In this document: positions 14,925 to 22,976 of the stretch, piece after piece | Numbering within the stretch: the stretch's first letter is position 1 | Layout of the letters: each line of letters begins with the position of its first letter | Origin: Acidobacteriota bacterium | GTDB lineage: Bacteria; Acidobacteriota; Terriglobia; 20CM-2-55-15 | Direction of reading: 5' to 3' | DNA length: 40,465 bases | NCBI GenBank assembly: GCA_023265365.1 | Contig: JAHFTY010000010.1 | Location: forward strand, 4,885-45,349 | Notes under the pieces: model-generated | Databases searched by the model: none | What the model saw: the letters and a program-made list of their open reading frames with translations, nothing else | Told to the model about the DNA's origin: nothing | Position numbers and translations under genes: made by a program

Positions 14925-16872
14925 TGGCGACTTTACCCTTCAGATCGTCGATTTTCTTCTTAACTTTCGCGATTTCTTCAGGGTCCGTGCTCAGCTGAAC
15001 CGACTTGGTCCAGGCTGCTTTGGCCTCTTCGAGGCGCTTGGTCTTGAAGTAGAGATCGCCCATGTGATCGTTGACGGTCGGGTCTGTCGCGGCGAACCGG
15101 AGCGCTTTCTTCAGGTATTCTTCGGCAAGGTCCAGCTTGTTTTGGCGGAAATAGGCCCAGCCCAGGCTGTCCAGATAGGCTCCGTTGGTGGGGTCGGTTT
15201 TGAGGGCTTTTTCGATCATGTTCACGGCTTCGTCGAGCTTCACGCCGCGATCGGCGAGCATGTAGCCGAGATAGTTGAGAACGGCAGGATTATCGTTCTC
15301 GAGATCGAGGGCTTTTCGGAAGGCTTTCTCGGCTTCGGTGAACTTCTTCTGTTTTTCGTAGATGGAACCCTGCTGGAACCAGGCGTTCGACTCCTGCGGA
15401 AACTGTTTCACGATCGTGTCCGCGACCGTCTGCGCCTCGTCAAACTTCCGGGCCCGCAGGTAGACGTTCGCCATCGAACCGAGAACGTCCATGTCCTGTT
15501 CGGTGCCCTTCGTCATTTCCTTCAGCGAGCGAATCGCTTCGTCGACGCGGCCTTTCTCGGCAATCATGTCCGCGTGAACCAGTTTCAACGGCACGGAATT
15601 GGGACTTTCCTTCAGGGCCTGTTCGCAATACGCAATGGCGCGGTCCAGGTTCCTGGCGGATCGATAGGCGTCGACGATGCTTTTGTCGATGATCCCGTCG
15701 GTGTTCGGCGTGATGGCTTTCAGGGCTTCGAGCGCCTTGATCTCTTCATCGTATTTGCCGAGAGAGTCATTCATCTGCGCCTGATGGCGGAGGAACATCC
15801 TGCGATTCTGTTTTTCGGATTCGGTGTATCGGCCGTTTGAATGCTCGGTTCTTTTCAGGATGTCGGTGGTGCGCTGGTTGGCCTCTTCGATCATCCCCTC
15901 TTCTCTTTCCAGAAGCATCATGTTGAACTGGACTTCCATGCTGTCCGGAAAATTCTTGATCGCCTGCAGCATGTACACGTGCGCCTGGGCATAACGTTTC
16001 TGTTCGCGATAGATCTGCCCCAGGCGGAGCAGGGCAAGCCCGTCGTTGGAATCGAGTTTCAACAGTTCGAGATAGAGGGCTGACGCTTCGTCGAACTTTT
16101 CGTCGAAGAACAGGGCCTGTGCCAGCGCCTTCTTCAGGTCCACATCGTCCGGTGAAAGTTCGAGAGCTTTTCGATAAGTCGCGGCGGCCTTGTCGAATTG
16201 TTCGGCGCTGGCATACGCCTGCGCCAGCGCCTCGAGAGCGCGATCGGCGTCGGTGTGTTCTTTGACGAAGGTTTCAAGGAGCGAAACCGCTTCCTTGTTG
16301 TTTCCCGCGTCCATGTGAAGGCGGGCGAGCGCGGTAACGCCGTCCCCGGAACCCGGTTCCATCCCGAGAAATTTCGTGTAGATTTCTTCGGCTTTCTTGC
16401 TGTCGTTTTTGACCTGATACAAACGACCCAGCATCAAATAGGACTGACGATCGGTCGGATCGATGCGGACGATCTCTTCGAATTCGCGGATCGCCAGATT
16501 AACAGTATCTTCCGTCACTGGTGCGCTGGCGTTCGAGTCACCGATCATGTTGGTGTAGACGGATGCGAGAATCTTGTGGGCGTCGACGTTTTCCGGATCC
16601 GCCTTGACCGCTTTCTGTGCTGCGTCGACTGCGTCGCGAACACGCTGCGACCGAAGGTAGGTGTCGGCCATCTCGGAGTAGATCAACGAGCTGTTCGGAT
16701 CCAGCTCCAGCGCCTTCTTGTACTCGTTAATCGCCTCGGTCAACTGACCCGACTCCGCGGCGATTCGTGCCTTTGAGAAGTGAAGATAGGCTTCGGCTCG
16801 CGGAGACTTGGTTTGAGCGTAGGACGGGACTGTGATCGCCACGACCAGCAGCACCAGGAGAACTTTCTTCAT
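14917..16872 (-). CDS. Secreted TPR-repeat protein
   Basis: 651 residues with a signal peptide (MKKVLLVLLVVAITVPSYAQ) and then tetratricopeptide repeats over nearly the whole length. Examples are AINEYKKALELDPNSSLIYSEMADTYL (from about 46), AATYRKALELSPDDVDLKKALAQALF (about 225), EAEKAFRKALDLENDNPAVLNYLGYML (about 520) and LAEEYLKKALRFAATDPTVNDHMGDLY (about 590). The regular 34-residue spacing suggests more than ten repeats. It should act as a periplasmic or outer-membrane-associated scaffold; the partner is unknown. The stop codon lies on the edge of the inverted repeat, which may have shortened the C-terminus slightly. A TATAAT box upstream suggests its own promoter, although purH ends only 57 bases before it. 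Confidence 0.88.
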   Translation of the reverse strand: MKKVLLVLLVVAITVPSYAQTKSPRAEAYLHFSKARIAAESGQLTEAINEYKKALELDPNSSLIYSEMADTYLRSQRVRDAVDAAQKAVKADPENVDAHKILASVYTNMIGDSNASAPVTEDTVNLAIREFEEIVRIDPTDRQSYLMLGRLYQVKNDSKKAEEIYTKFLGMEPGSGDGVTALARLHMDAGNNKEAVSLLETFVKEHTDADRALEALAQAYASAEQFDKAAATYRKALELSPDDVDLKKALAQALFFDEKFDEASALYLELLKLDSNDGLALLRLGQIYREQKRYAQAHVYMLQAIKNFPDSMEVQFNMMLLEREEGMIEEANQRTTDILKRTEHSNGRYTESEKQNRRMFLRHQAQMNDSLGKYDEEIKALEALKAITPNTDGIIDKSIVDAYRSARNLDRAIAYCEQALKESPNSVPLKLVHADMIAEKGRVDEAIRSLKEMTKGTEQDMDVLGSMANVYLRARKFDEAQTVADTIVKQFPQESNAWFQQGSIYEKQKKFTEAEKAFRKALDLENDNPAVLNYLGYMLADRGVKLDEAVNMIEKALKTDPTNGAYLDSLGWAYFRQNKLDLAEEYLKKALRFAATDPTVNDHMGDLYFKTKRLEEAKAAWTKSVQLSTDPEEIAKVKKKIDDLKGKVAKP

Positions 16873-16904
16873 AAGCCATCCGTTGATATTTATAGACTTT
16901 GGTC

Positions 16905-16910
16905 ATTATA
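16905..16910 (-). promoter_or_regulatory. TATAAT -10 box for the TPR gene
   Basis: On the minus strand TATAAT lies 32 bases before the ATG, giving a leader of about 26 bases. The -35 region (TTAGGG at 17 bp) is poor and overlaps the purH stop region. Confidence 0.45.
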
Positions 16911-16929
16911 CATTTCGGACGAATCCGCC

Positions 16930-18483
16930 CTAATGCTTAAAGTGCCGCAGTCCCGTAAAAACCATCGCCATTCCGTGTTCATTGGCGGCTTCGATGGTCT
17001 CCGCGTCGCGCGTCGAGCCGCCGGGCTGGATGATGGCCGTGACGCCGCCTTTGGCGGCCTCATCGATTCCGTCGCGGAACGGGAAGAATGCGTCAGACCC
17101 CAGGGAGGAGCCCTTTGATGTCGGATAAGCTTTTTGGATACTGATTCTTACCGATTCCACGCGGCTCATTTGGCCCGCCCCCACACCTACGGTTCTCCCA
17201 TCCTCCGCCAAAACGATGGCATTCGATTTCACGTGTTTCGCGACGCGCCAGGCAAATTCGAGGTCGGCCCATTCCTTTTTTGTCGGTTCACGCTTTGTCA
17301 CAACGCGCGTGTTGAGACCCATGAGTTGATCGTCCGGGTTCTGAAGCAGAACGCCACCCGACACCCTCTTGATTTCGTAACGCGCCCACTCGGCACCACT
17401 CGCCATTGAGCCCGCAGAAAGAACGCGAAGGTTCTTCTTTGCACCCAGCACTTCGAGCGCCCCGGCCTCGAACTCCGGCGCGATGACCGCTTCGACAAAA
17501 AGTTTGGCCGCTTCGATCGCCGTCTCACGGTCCATCACGCGATTCAGCGCAATAATCGATCCAAAAGCAGAGACGCTGTCGGCTTCGTAAGCTTTCAGGT
17601 ATGCCTCTCTCAGCGTTTCGCCAACCGCGGTCCCACACGGATTCGTGTGCTTGATGATGCAGCACGCAGGCTGTTGGAATTCACGAATGAGATTCCAGGC
17701 CGCCTCCAGATCCACAAGGTTGTTGTAGGAAAGTTCCTTGCCCTGCAGTTGTTTCGCGGCGGCCAGACCGTGCGTGGCCTGGCCTCCCCACCTGTAGAAG
17801 GCCGCGTGCTGATGCGGATTCTCGCCGTACCTCAGGTCCGCGGCCTTTTCGAAGTCCATGAAGATGTTCGGCGGAAACACACTGTCGGGACGGCCGATCC
17901 GCGACAGGTATTGCGAAATCTGGGCGTCATACCGAGCCGTGCACAGGAACGCCTTGCGGGCGAGATCGAACAGCATGGTGCGATCGAGCACCCCATCGCC
18001 GTTTTGCAGGGCCGTCAGAACGGAATTGTAATCATCCGGTGTGGTCACGACCGCCACATCCTGGAAATTCTTGGACGCCGCACGCAGCATGGACGGCCCG
18101 CCGATGTCGATGTTCTCGATGACTTCGTCGAATTGAACGCCGGGTCTTCGTGCGGTTTCAACAAAGGGATAAAGATTGACGCAAACGAGATCGATCAGTG
18201 GCAGTTGGTGTTCCCGGACCTGGCGCATGTGTTCCGCGTTTTCGCGAATGGCCAGCAGTCCCGCCGCGATCTTCGGGTTGATGGTCTTCACGCGCCCGTC
18301 CAGGATTTCAGGGAAGCCCGTGAGGTCGGATACCTCTCGAACGGGAATGTTGTTGGACGACAGAAGTCTGGCTGTGCCGCCGGTTGAAATGAGTTCCACT
18401 TTCAAGGCGGCCAGACCGCGTGCAAATTCGACAACACCGGTCTTGTCGTGCACGCTGATCAACGCGCGTTCGATTCTCTTCAC
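16930..18483 (-). CDS. purH: Bifunctional AICAR transformylase / IMP cyclohydrolase
   Basis: 517 residues, the usual length. It carries out the last two steps of purine synthesis: formylation of AICAR with 10-formyl-THF, then ring closure to IMP. The N-terminal MGS-like cyclohydrolase domain (about 1-150) starts RALISVHDKTGVVEFARGL and contains STGGTARLL and GRVKTINPKIAAGLLA. The usual form of the last motif is GRVKTLHPK(V/I)HGG, so two conserved histidines are replaced. The transformylase domain has the catalytic Lys-His in CCIIKHTNPCGTAVG and ends GVTAIIQPGGSTRDAETIEAANEHGMAMVFTGLRHFKH. The start is a GTG with GGAG nine bases upstream. It follows a secreted-protein gene by 13 bases on the same strand. 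Confidence 0.96.
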   Translation of the reverse strand: MKRIERALISVHDKTGVVEFARGLAALKVELISTGGTARLLSSNNIPVREVSDLTGFPEILDGRVKTINPKIAAGLLAIRENAEHMRQVREHQLPLIDLVCVNLYPFVETARRPGVQFDEVIENIDIGGPSMLRAASKNFQDVAVVTTPDDYNSVLTALQNGDGVLDRTMLFDLARKAFLCTARYDAQISQYLSRIGRPDSVFPPNIFMDFEKAADLRYGENPHQHAAFYRWGGQATHGLAAAKQLQGKELSYNNLVDLEAAWNLIREFQQPACCIIKHTNPCGTAVGETLREAYLKAYEADSVSAFGSIIALNRVMDRETAIEAAKLFVEAVIAPEFEAGALEVLGAKKNLRVLSAGSMASGAEWARYEIKRVSGGVLLQNPDDQLMGLNTRVVTKREPTKKEWADLEFAWRVAKHVKSNAIVLAEDGRTVGVGAGQMSRVESVRISIQKAYPTSKGSSLGSDAFFPFRDGIDEAAKGGVTAIIQPGGSTRDAETIEAANEHGMAMVFTGLRHFKH

Positions 18484-18496
18484 TCGTATTTCTCCG

Positions 18497-19090
18497 TTAG
18501 GGGTTCAGGTCGCCGTTCGAGGATTTCCAGATGTGATACCACACGTTCGCTACGTCCGTGACAGCGTGCGAAAAAGCAATGGAGGCAATTCCAAAATCAG
18601 GCGAATTCTCGACCGTGTCCCTGCGATCGGGCAACTGCGACGATCGCCGAAGCCGGCTCAGCAGCCGCTGACTTTCTTCACGCCGCGCTTTCAGAAAGGC
18701 CTCAAGGTTTCCGGCCCTGATGAAGTCGTGATAGCCGTAAAACACAACGGCGAACTTCGAGACGTTGGAACTCACCAGCGCGTCCAACTGCGGATCGCTC
18801 ATCGCAGCCACCGCGCAACCCGCGTCGCGCATGGCGGCCACCGAAATGGCGGGATCGGCATTCTTTTTCGAAAACGCAGTGATGGCCTTCTTTGACGCTT
18901 CCTCCACGGTGATCGTCTGGCAAGGTTCGTTCAGGACCGCATCGAAGTCCTTGAGCAGCGTCGACAGGGCTTTGGGGAGCGCGCGCTGGGCGTTTCTGAA
19001 AATACGCGGATATGTCGACGCCGGCCAGGCCTGGAGCGGCGCCGCCCAAAGAAACATGAACAACGGAAGAATCAGATATTTTGGTCTCAT
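18497..19090 (-). CDS. Secreted protein of unknown function, possibly zinc phospholipase/nuclease-like
   Basis: 197 residues with a signal peptide ([21 protein letters not shown]) predicted to leave an N-terminal Trp ([14 protein letters not shown]). The rest is mostly helical. Near the C-terminus the motif [16 protein letters not shown] has the spacing H-x3-D-x6-H, and FYGYHDF gives another histidine. A free N-terminal Trp and an H-x3-D-x-H helix recall zinc-dependent phospholipase C and S1/P1 nucleases, but the protein is short and I do not see the full set of zinc ligands, so this is only a hint. The start overlaps the stop of the upstream MXAN_5187-like gene (ATGA), and purH follows 13 bases later. 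Confidence 0.68.
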   Translation of the reverse strand: MRPKYLILPLFMFLWAAPLQAWPASTYPRIFRNAQRALPKALSTLLKDFDAVLNEPCQTITVEEASKKAITAFSKKNADPAISVAAMRDAGCAVAAMSDPQLDALVSSNVSKFAVVFYGYHDFIRAGNLEAFLKARREESQRLLSRLRRSSQLPDRRDTVENSPDFGIASIAFSHAVTDVANVWYHIWKSSNGDLNP

Positions 19091-19614
19091 TTGATGACCC
19101 GCGTTTTCAGATGAACGTCTCCGTCTTCCGTGCTGACGATGAAGACCACTTCCGCTTTCGCCGCTCGAAGCTTCCCGGCGACAAAATCATTGAATTTGAG
19201 CGGGTCGATCGGAGCTTCATTGCCGGTCCGTTCGCGGGCCCGGCAAAACGCCTGAAACAGGATATCGATCGATTCCTGGTCGCCTTCCGAAAAAATCGGA
19301 ACTTCGATTCTTCGCGCGTTCTCCGGTTCCGGACGCACGCCGTAGGCCGGTTTGCGGCCCTGTTCGAGGAGGCGAAGGTTCCGCTGCCAGAGATCGTTGT
19401 AGACCCTAAACCGCGTGGCCAGAGTATTGAGACGGAAACTCTGTGCGTACGTCAACGCCCGGATGTTGTAGAGGCGTTTGATCTCCCAGTCCATTTGTTC
19501 GTGCAGCTTTTGCGGGAAGTGATCGGAGCCGCCGTTGAAGAAAATGTCGAACTCCAGTTTCAGTCTCTTGATGGAGTCTTCGAGACGGTCTAGCAATTGG
19601 TCGTTTCGTTTCAT
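19087..19614 (-). CDS. MXAN_5187 C-terminal domain-like protein
   Basis: 175 residues from the ATG at 19614; the ORF track uses an upstream in-frame codon that would extend into the divergent promoter region. The protein is soluble, without a signal peptide. Its first part ([36 protein letters not shown]) and the following [28 protein letters not shown] match my memory of the family named after Myxococcus MXAN_5187. The function of that family is unknown. The C-terminal part ([38 protein letters not shown]) may be a small alpha/beta unit. It is divergent from selA with a 45-bp gap, and translationally coupled to the next secreted-protein gene. Confidence 0.72.
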   Translation of the reverse strand: MKRNDQLLDRLEDSIKRLKLEFDIFFNGGSDHFPQKLHEQMDWEIKRLYNIRALTYAQSFRLNTLATRFRVYNDLWQRNLRLLEQGRKPAYGVRPEPENARRIEVPIFSEGDQESIDILFQAFCRARERTGNEAPIDPLKFNDFVAGKLRAAKAEVVFIVSTEDGDVHLKTRVIK

Positions 19615-19659
19615 CCGCTTTGCGCCGCAATTGTAAATCAAGTTACCATTGCGAACCGC
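19615..19659. promoter_or_regulatory. Divergent promoter region between MXAN_5187-like gene and selA
   Basis: Only 45 bases separate the two ATGs. A minus-strand TACAAT (19630-19635) would give a leader of about nine bases. A plus-strand TACCAT (19644-19649) would place a start site close to the selA ATG. Neither gene has a good Shine-Dalgarno. Confidence 0.35.
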
Positions 19660-21015
19660 ATGGAAGCACTACGGCAAATGCCACCCGTCAACGACGTCCT
19701 TCAAGCGCCCGAACTGGCTGCATACCGAAGGGTATTGGACACGCCTTTCGGCTCCCGCCTGCTGGCGGAAGTGATGAACGCCACCCGCCACGAGCTCGCA
19801 TCGGGAAGCGGGGTGATCCCGCGCGCGGATCTGACGGCTCGGATCGCCGAGGCGTTGGCGCAGAGGCTTTCGGCAGCCCTCCAGCCTTCGCTCCGGCGCG
19901 TCATCAATGCGTCCGGGGTGGTCTTGCATACGAATCTCGGCCGTGCGCCGCTGCCGGATTCCGCGATCGATCACCTGCGTGAAGTCTCGACCGGTTATTC
20001 GAACCTCGAGTTCGGCCTCGACGATGGCGTTCGCGGAAAGCGTGACCTGCACATCGAAAGGCTCTTACGTCAACTGCTCGATTGCGAAGCGGCCATCGTT
20101 GTGAACAATAACGCCGCGGCAGTGCTGCTCGTGCTGAACACTTTGGGCGAAGGCGGTGAAGTGATTGCTTCGCGCGGCGAACAGGTCGAGATCGGCGGAT
20201 CGTTCCGGATTCCAGAGGTGATGGCCAAAAGCAACGCCCGGCTTCGCGAAGTCGGCGCGACGAATCGAACGCGCATCAAGGATTACGAAAAGGCGATCGA
20301 CGCGAATACCCGGCTTCTGCTGCGCGTTCATCCGAGCAACTTCCGAATGACCGGTTTTACGGAAAGACCCACCCTGGACGAGTTCGTCGCCCTGGGCAGA
20401 AGGAAGAACATCCCCACGTTCGAAGATCTGGGCAGCGGTTCCATGCTGGACCTCAAGCCGATGGGGATTTCGGACGAGCCCGTCGTCTCGGACAGCGTCC
20501 GGGCCGGCGTCGACGTGATCTGCTTCAGTGGAGATAAGCTGCTCGGCGGCCCGCAGGCGGGCATCATCGCGGGCAAGAAGCTTTACGTGGAGAAAATCCG
20601 GCAGAACCCTCTGTTCCGGGCTCTCCGTGTCGACAAGCTGACGATCTCTGTCCTCGAATCCGTGCTTCTCTCTTACCTGACCGGCACGCTCGACGAGATT
20701 CCGATCTGGCGCATGCTCCGGGCTTCCGAAGGCGAACTGAAGCAGCGCGCCGAATCGCTTGCGAAACGGATCGGGAGAGCGGCCTTGGTCCTGCAGCTGA
20801 CCTCCCTGGTGGGCGGCGGCTCAGCGCCGGAAACCTATCTGCCTTCCTGGGGAGTGGCGTTGAAGATTGACGGATTATCGGATGCGGAACTGGAAAAGCG
20901 GCTCCGTCACTCGGAGCCGCCCGTGATCGTCAGGATCGAGGAGGGCCGGGTCGTTCTGGATCTCCGTACTATTTCTGCCGATGACGAAGACGAACTGATC
21001 GCCGTCCTGAGGTGA
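19660..21015 (+). CDS. selA: L-seryl-tRNA(Sec) selenium transferase
   Basis: 451 residues from the ATG at 19660 (MEALRQMPPVNDVL); the ORF-track GTG at 19597 lies inside the divergent gene. The enzyme converts Ser-tRNA(Sec) to Sec-tRNA(Sec) using selenophosphate and PLP. Seen are the N-terminal domain (RQMPPVNDVLQAPELAAYRR), RRVINASGVVLHTNLGRAPL, the alpha-helical NNNAAAVLLVLNTL, RVHPSNFRMTGFT, and the PLP lysine in CFSGDKLLGGPQAGII (Lys293, close to Lys295 of the E. coli enzyme). The C-terminal domain ends DLRTISADDEDELIAVL. This implies that the organism makes selenoproteins, but selB, selC and selD are not in the window. It is convergent with efp, with a 32-bp gap. Confidence 0.95.
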   Translation: MEALRQMPPVNDVLQAPELAAYRRVLDTPFGSRLLAEVMNATRHELASGSGVIPRADLTARIAEALAQRLSAALQPSLRRVINASGVVLHTNLGRAPLPDSAIDHLREVSTGYSNLEFGLDDGVRGKRDLHIERLLRQLLDCEAAIVVNNNAAAVLLVLNTLGEGGEVIASRGEQVEIGGSFRIPEVMAKSNARLREVGATNRTRIKDYEKAIDANTRLLLRVHPSNFRMTGFTERPTLDEFVALGRRKNIPTFEDLGSGSMLDLKPMGISDEPVVSDSVRAGVDVICFSGDKLLGGPQAGIIAGKKLYVEKIRQNPLFRALRVDKLTISVLESVLLSYLTGTLDEIPIWRMLRASEGELKQRAESLAKRIGRAALVLQLTSLVGGGSAPETYLPSWGVALKIDGLSDAELEKRLRHSEPPVIVRIEEGRVVLDLRTISADDEDELIAVLR

Positions 21016-21047
21016 TTTCCGCCCCCGCTCCCCTGACACAGAACATT

Positions 21048-21611
21048 TTAGTTCCGGACACGTTCGACGTATTTGCCCTCTGTCGTATCCACGCGAATCA
21101 GTTCGCCGGCGGTAATGAAGTGCGGCACTCCGACAACCAGGCCGGTTTCGAGTGTGGCCGGCTTCAGTACGTTGCTTGCCGTTGCGGATGGCATTCCGGG
21201 TTCGGTCTCCACGACTCTCAGATCGACAGTTGCCGGAAGATCGATTCCAAGCGGCTTGCCTTCGTAGAACTGCACCTGGATCTTCATGTTGGGGGTCAGG
21301 TAGTTGACTGCTTCGCCAAGCATGTCCTCGCTGAGATGCGTCTGCTCAAACGTCTCCGTATCCATGAAGTGATGATCGGAACCGTCGCTGTACAGAAATT
21401 CCATCTCACGATCGTCGACGACAGCTTTTTCCAGGCGGTCTTCCGAACGGAACCGGTGATCGATGATGGCGCCCGTGCTCAGCCTGCGCAGCTTGGTCTG
21501 CACCATTCCCCGCCAGTTGCCCGGCGTGATGTGCGTGTAATCCACCACCTGGTGGAGTTCTCCGTTATGGATGATGATGTTTCCTTTGCGCAGTTGGGTT
21601 GCTTGAATCAT
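21048..21611 (-). CDS. efp: Translation elongation factor P with Asn at the modification position
   Basis: 187 residues from the ATG at 21611 (MIQATQLRKGN), supported by AAGGAG ten bases upstream; the 21656 start of the ORF track lies in the promoter. EF-P enters the ribosomal E site and relieves stalling at polyproline stretches. Domains I-III are complete, with the conserved C-terminal GEYVxRV-type end (GKYVERVRN). The tip of domain I reads TPGNWRGMVQTKLR. The residue that is a modified Lys34 in E. coli, or Arg in the rhamnosylated type, is Asn32 here. The protein therefore belongs to a subgroup whose loop is unmodified or modified in another way. No modification gene lies nearby. Confidence 0.95.
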   Translation of the reverse strand: MIQATQLRKGNIIIHNGELHQVVDYTHITPGNWRGMVQTKLRRLSTGAIIDHRFRSEDRLEKAVVDDREMEFLYSDGSDHHFMDTETFEQTHLSEDMLGEAVNYLTPNMKIQVQFYEGKPLGIDLPATVDLRVVETEPGMPSATASNVLKPATLETGLVVGVPHFITAGELIRVDTTEGKYVERVRN

Positions 21612-21646
21612 TACAGACAGACTCCTTAACGTGATTGAAACCGAAG

Positions 21647-21652
21647 ATTCTA
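21647..21652 (-). promoter_or_regulatory. TAGAAT -10 box for efp
   Basis: On the minus strand TAGAAT lies about 35 bases before the efp ATG, with TTTCTG 17 bases further upstream as a weak -35. It gives a normal leader carrying AAGGAG. The remaining gap up to 21749 holds nothing else I can identify. Confidence 0.45.
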
Positions 21653-21749
21653 CCACGGAAGCACCCGTTCAGAAATGCACGATGGTCCTGGATTTCAGCG
21701 ATGTGGCGTGTTTGAAGGCGTGGTTCTGAAATGTTTACTCAACGCGGTC

Positions 21750-22976
21750 TCACTGGAGCTTTGGCTTTGGGGCAGCGGACATGAGGCTCTCGATCTCTGC
21801 CGCTTCTTTTGGAAATGTCGACATGACGCGATTCCCGCTCGCGGTGATCAGGAGGTCGTCTTCAATGCGAACGCCGAGTTTCTCTTCCGGAATGTAGATT
21901 CCGGGTTCAATCGTGATCACCATTCCCGGTTCCATGGGGCGCGTGGTGCTGCCGACGTCGTGAACCTGAAGGCCGATGTGATGGCTGGTGCCATGGATAA
22001 AGTATTGGGAGTAGCCCTTCGACTTGATGTAATTGAAAGCCGCGGCGTGGATCTTGGCAAAGGTGGCGCCGGGTCTGACTTCGGCAATCGCGGCTTTCTG
22101 AGCGTCCAGAACGATTTGGTAGATTTCGCGTTGCCGGGGTGAAAACTTGCCGGAAACCGGGAAGGTCCGGGTGATATCGGCGACGTAGCCGCTGTACTCG
22201 GCTCCAACGTCGATGACGACGACGTCGCCCGCCTCCATCCTTCGGGCGTTCTTGTCGTAGTGAAGAACAGTCGAGAGCGGCCCGGATCCGACGATCGAGG
22301 GGTAGCCGGGCCTTTCCGCGCCGTTCCGGCGGAACTCGAATTCCAGCGCGGCTTCAACCTCATATTCCCAGACATCCGGTGAGACGGTTCGGGCGGCGGT
22401 ATGCAGGCCTTTCATTGTGATCTGCACCGCCTTGTCGAGCAGCGCAATCTCAGTTGGCGACTTGACCTGGCGCAATTCGGCGATTGCCGGAGTCACATCC
22501 TCGACCGCGGCCCCGGGAACCACGCCTCGCACCCGATCGAAGTTTTCACGTAAGGTATGAACCGTCTTGTTTGCCGAAACCCTTTTCAGAATCTCCGGGA
22601 AATCGTTCAGCATCTGAACGGTTTGAAACCCCAGCAGTTTCTCGGCCTCCGGACCCGGCCCGATCTTCGGGCCCGTCCATCGTTCCTGAGGGAGATCGCG
22701 CGGTTTGAGAAAAAGATAGTCGCGGGCAGGCTTCGCTGAAGCGTCAATCAGCAGAATGGCGTTGGGTTGGTCGAAGCCGGTCAGGTAATAGAAATTCGGG
22801 TCCTGCCGGTACTCGACCAGGTCCTCTTCAGGCAGCGCGAACAACACAACCACGCCATCCTTCGCCTTCTCGGCAATGTGGTCGCGGCGTGATTTGTATT
22901 CCTGGATCGGCTCCTTTTCAACCGCGGCCAGGGCGACGCAGAGAAAAAGCGTGAGAACTAGAGTCCGCGCAGCCAT
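21750..22976 (-). CDS. M24-family Xaa-Pro aminopeptidase, secreted
   Basis: 408 residues from the ATG at 22976 (MAARTLVLTLFLCVALAAVEKEP, a signal peptide); the longer ORF-track start lies deep inside the upstream gene. The N-terminal creatinase/prolidase-type domain (RRDHIAEKAKDGVVVLFALPEEDL) includes FYYLTGFDQPNAILL. The C-terminal pita-bread domain carries all five metal ligands: the two Asp in VVIDVGAEYSGYVADITRTF, His in HHIGLQVHDVG, Glu in VITIEPGIYI and Glu in GVRIEDDLLIT. It should remove N-terminal residues that precede proline, using two metal ions (usually Mn). The signal peptide places it in the periplasm, unlike cytoplasmic PepP. It overlaps the glycosyltransferase gene by 19 bases. 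Confidence 0.9.
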   Translation of the reverse strand: MAARTLVLTLFLCVALAAVEKEPIQEYKSRRDHIAEKAKDGVVVLFALPEEDLVEYRQDPNFYYLTGFDQPNAILLIDASAKPARDYLFLKPRDLPQERWTGPKIGPGPEAEKLLGFQTVQMLNDFPEILKRVSANKTVHTLRENFDRVRGVVPGAAVEDVTPAIAELRQVKSPTEIALLDKAVQITMKGLHTAARTVSPDVWEYEVEAALEFEFRRNGAERPGYPSIVGSGPLSTVLHYDKNARRMEAGDVVVIDVGAEYSGYVADITRTFPVSGKFSPRQREIYQIVLDAQKAAIAEVRPGATFAKIHAAAFNYIKSKGYSQYFIHGTSHHIGLQVHDVGSTTRPMEPGMVITIEPGIYIPEEKLGVRIEDDLLITASGNRVMSTFPKEAAEIESLMSAAPKPKLQ

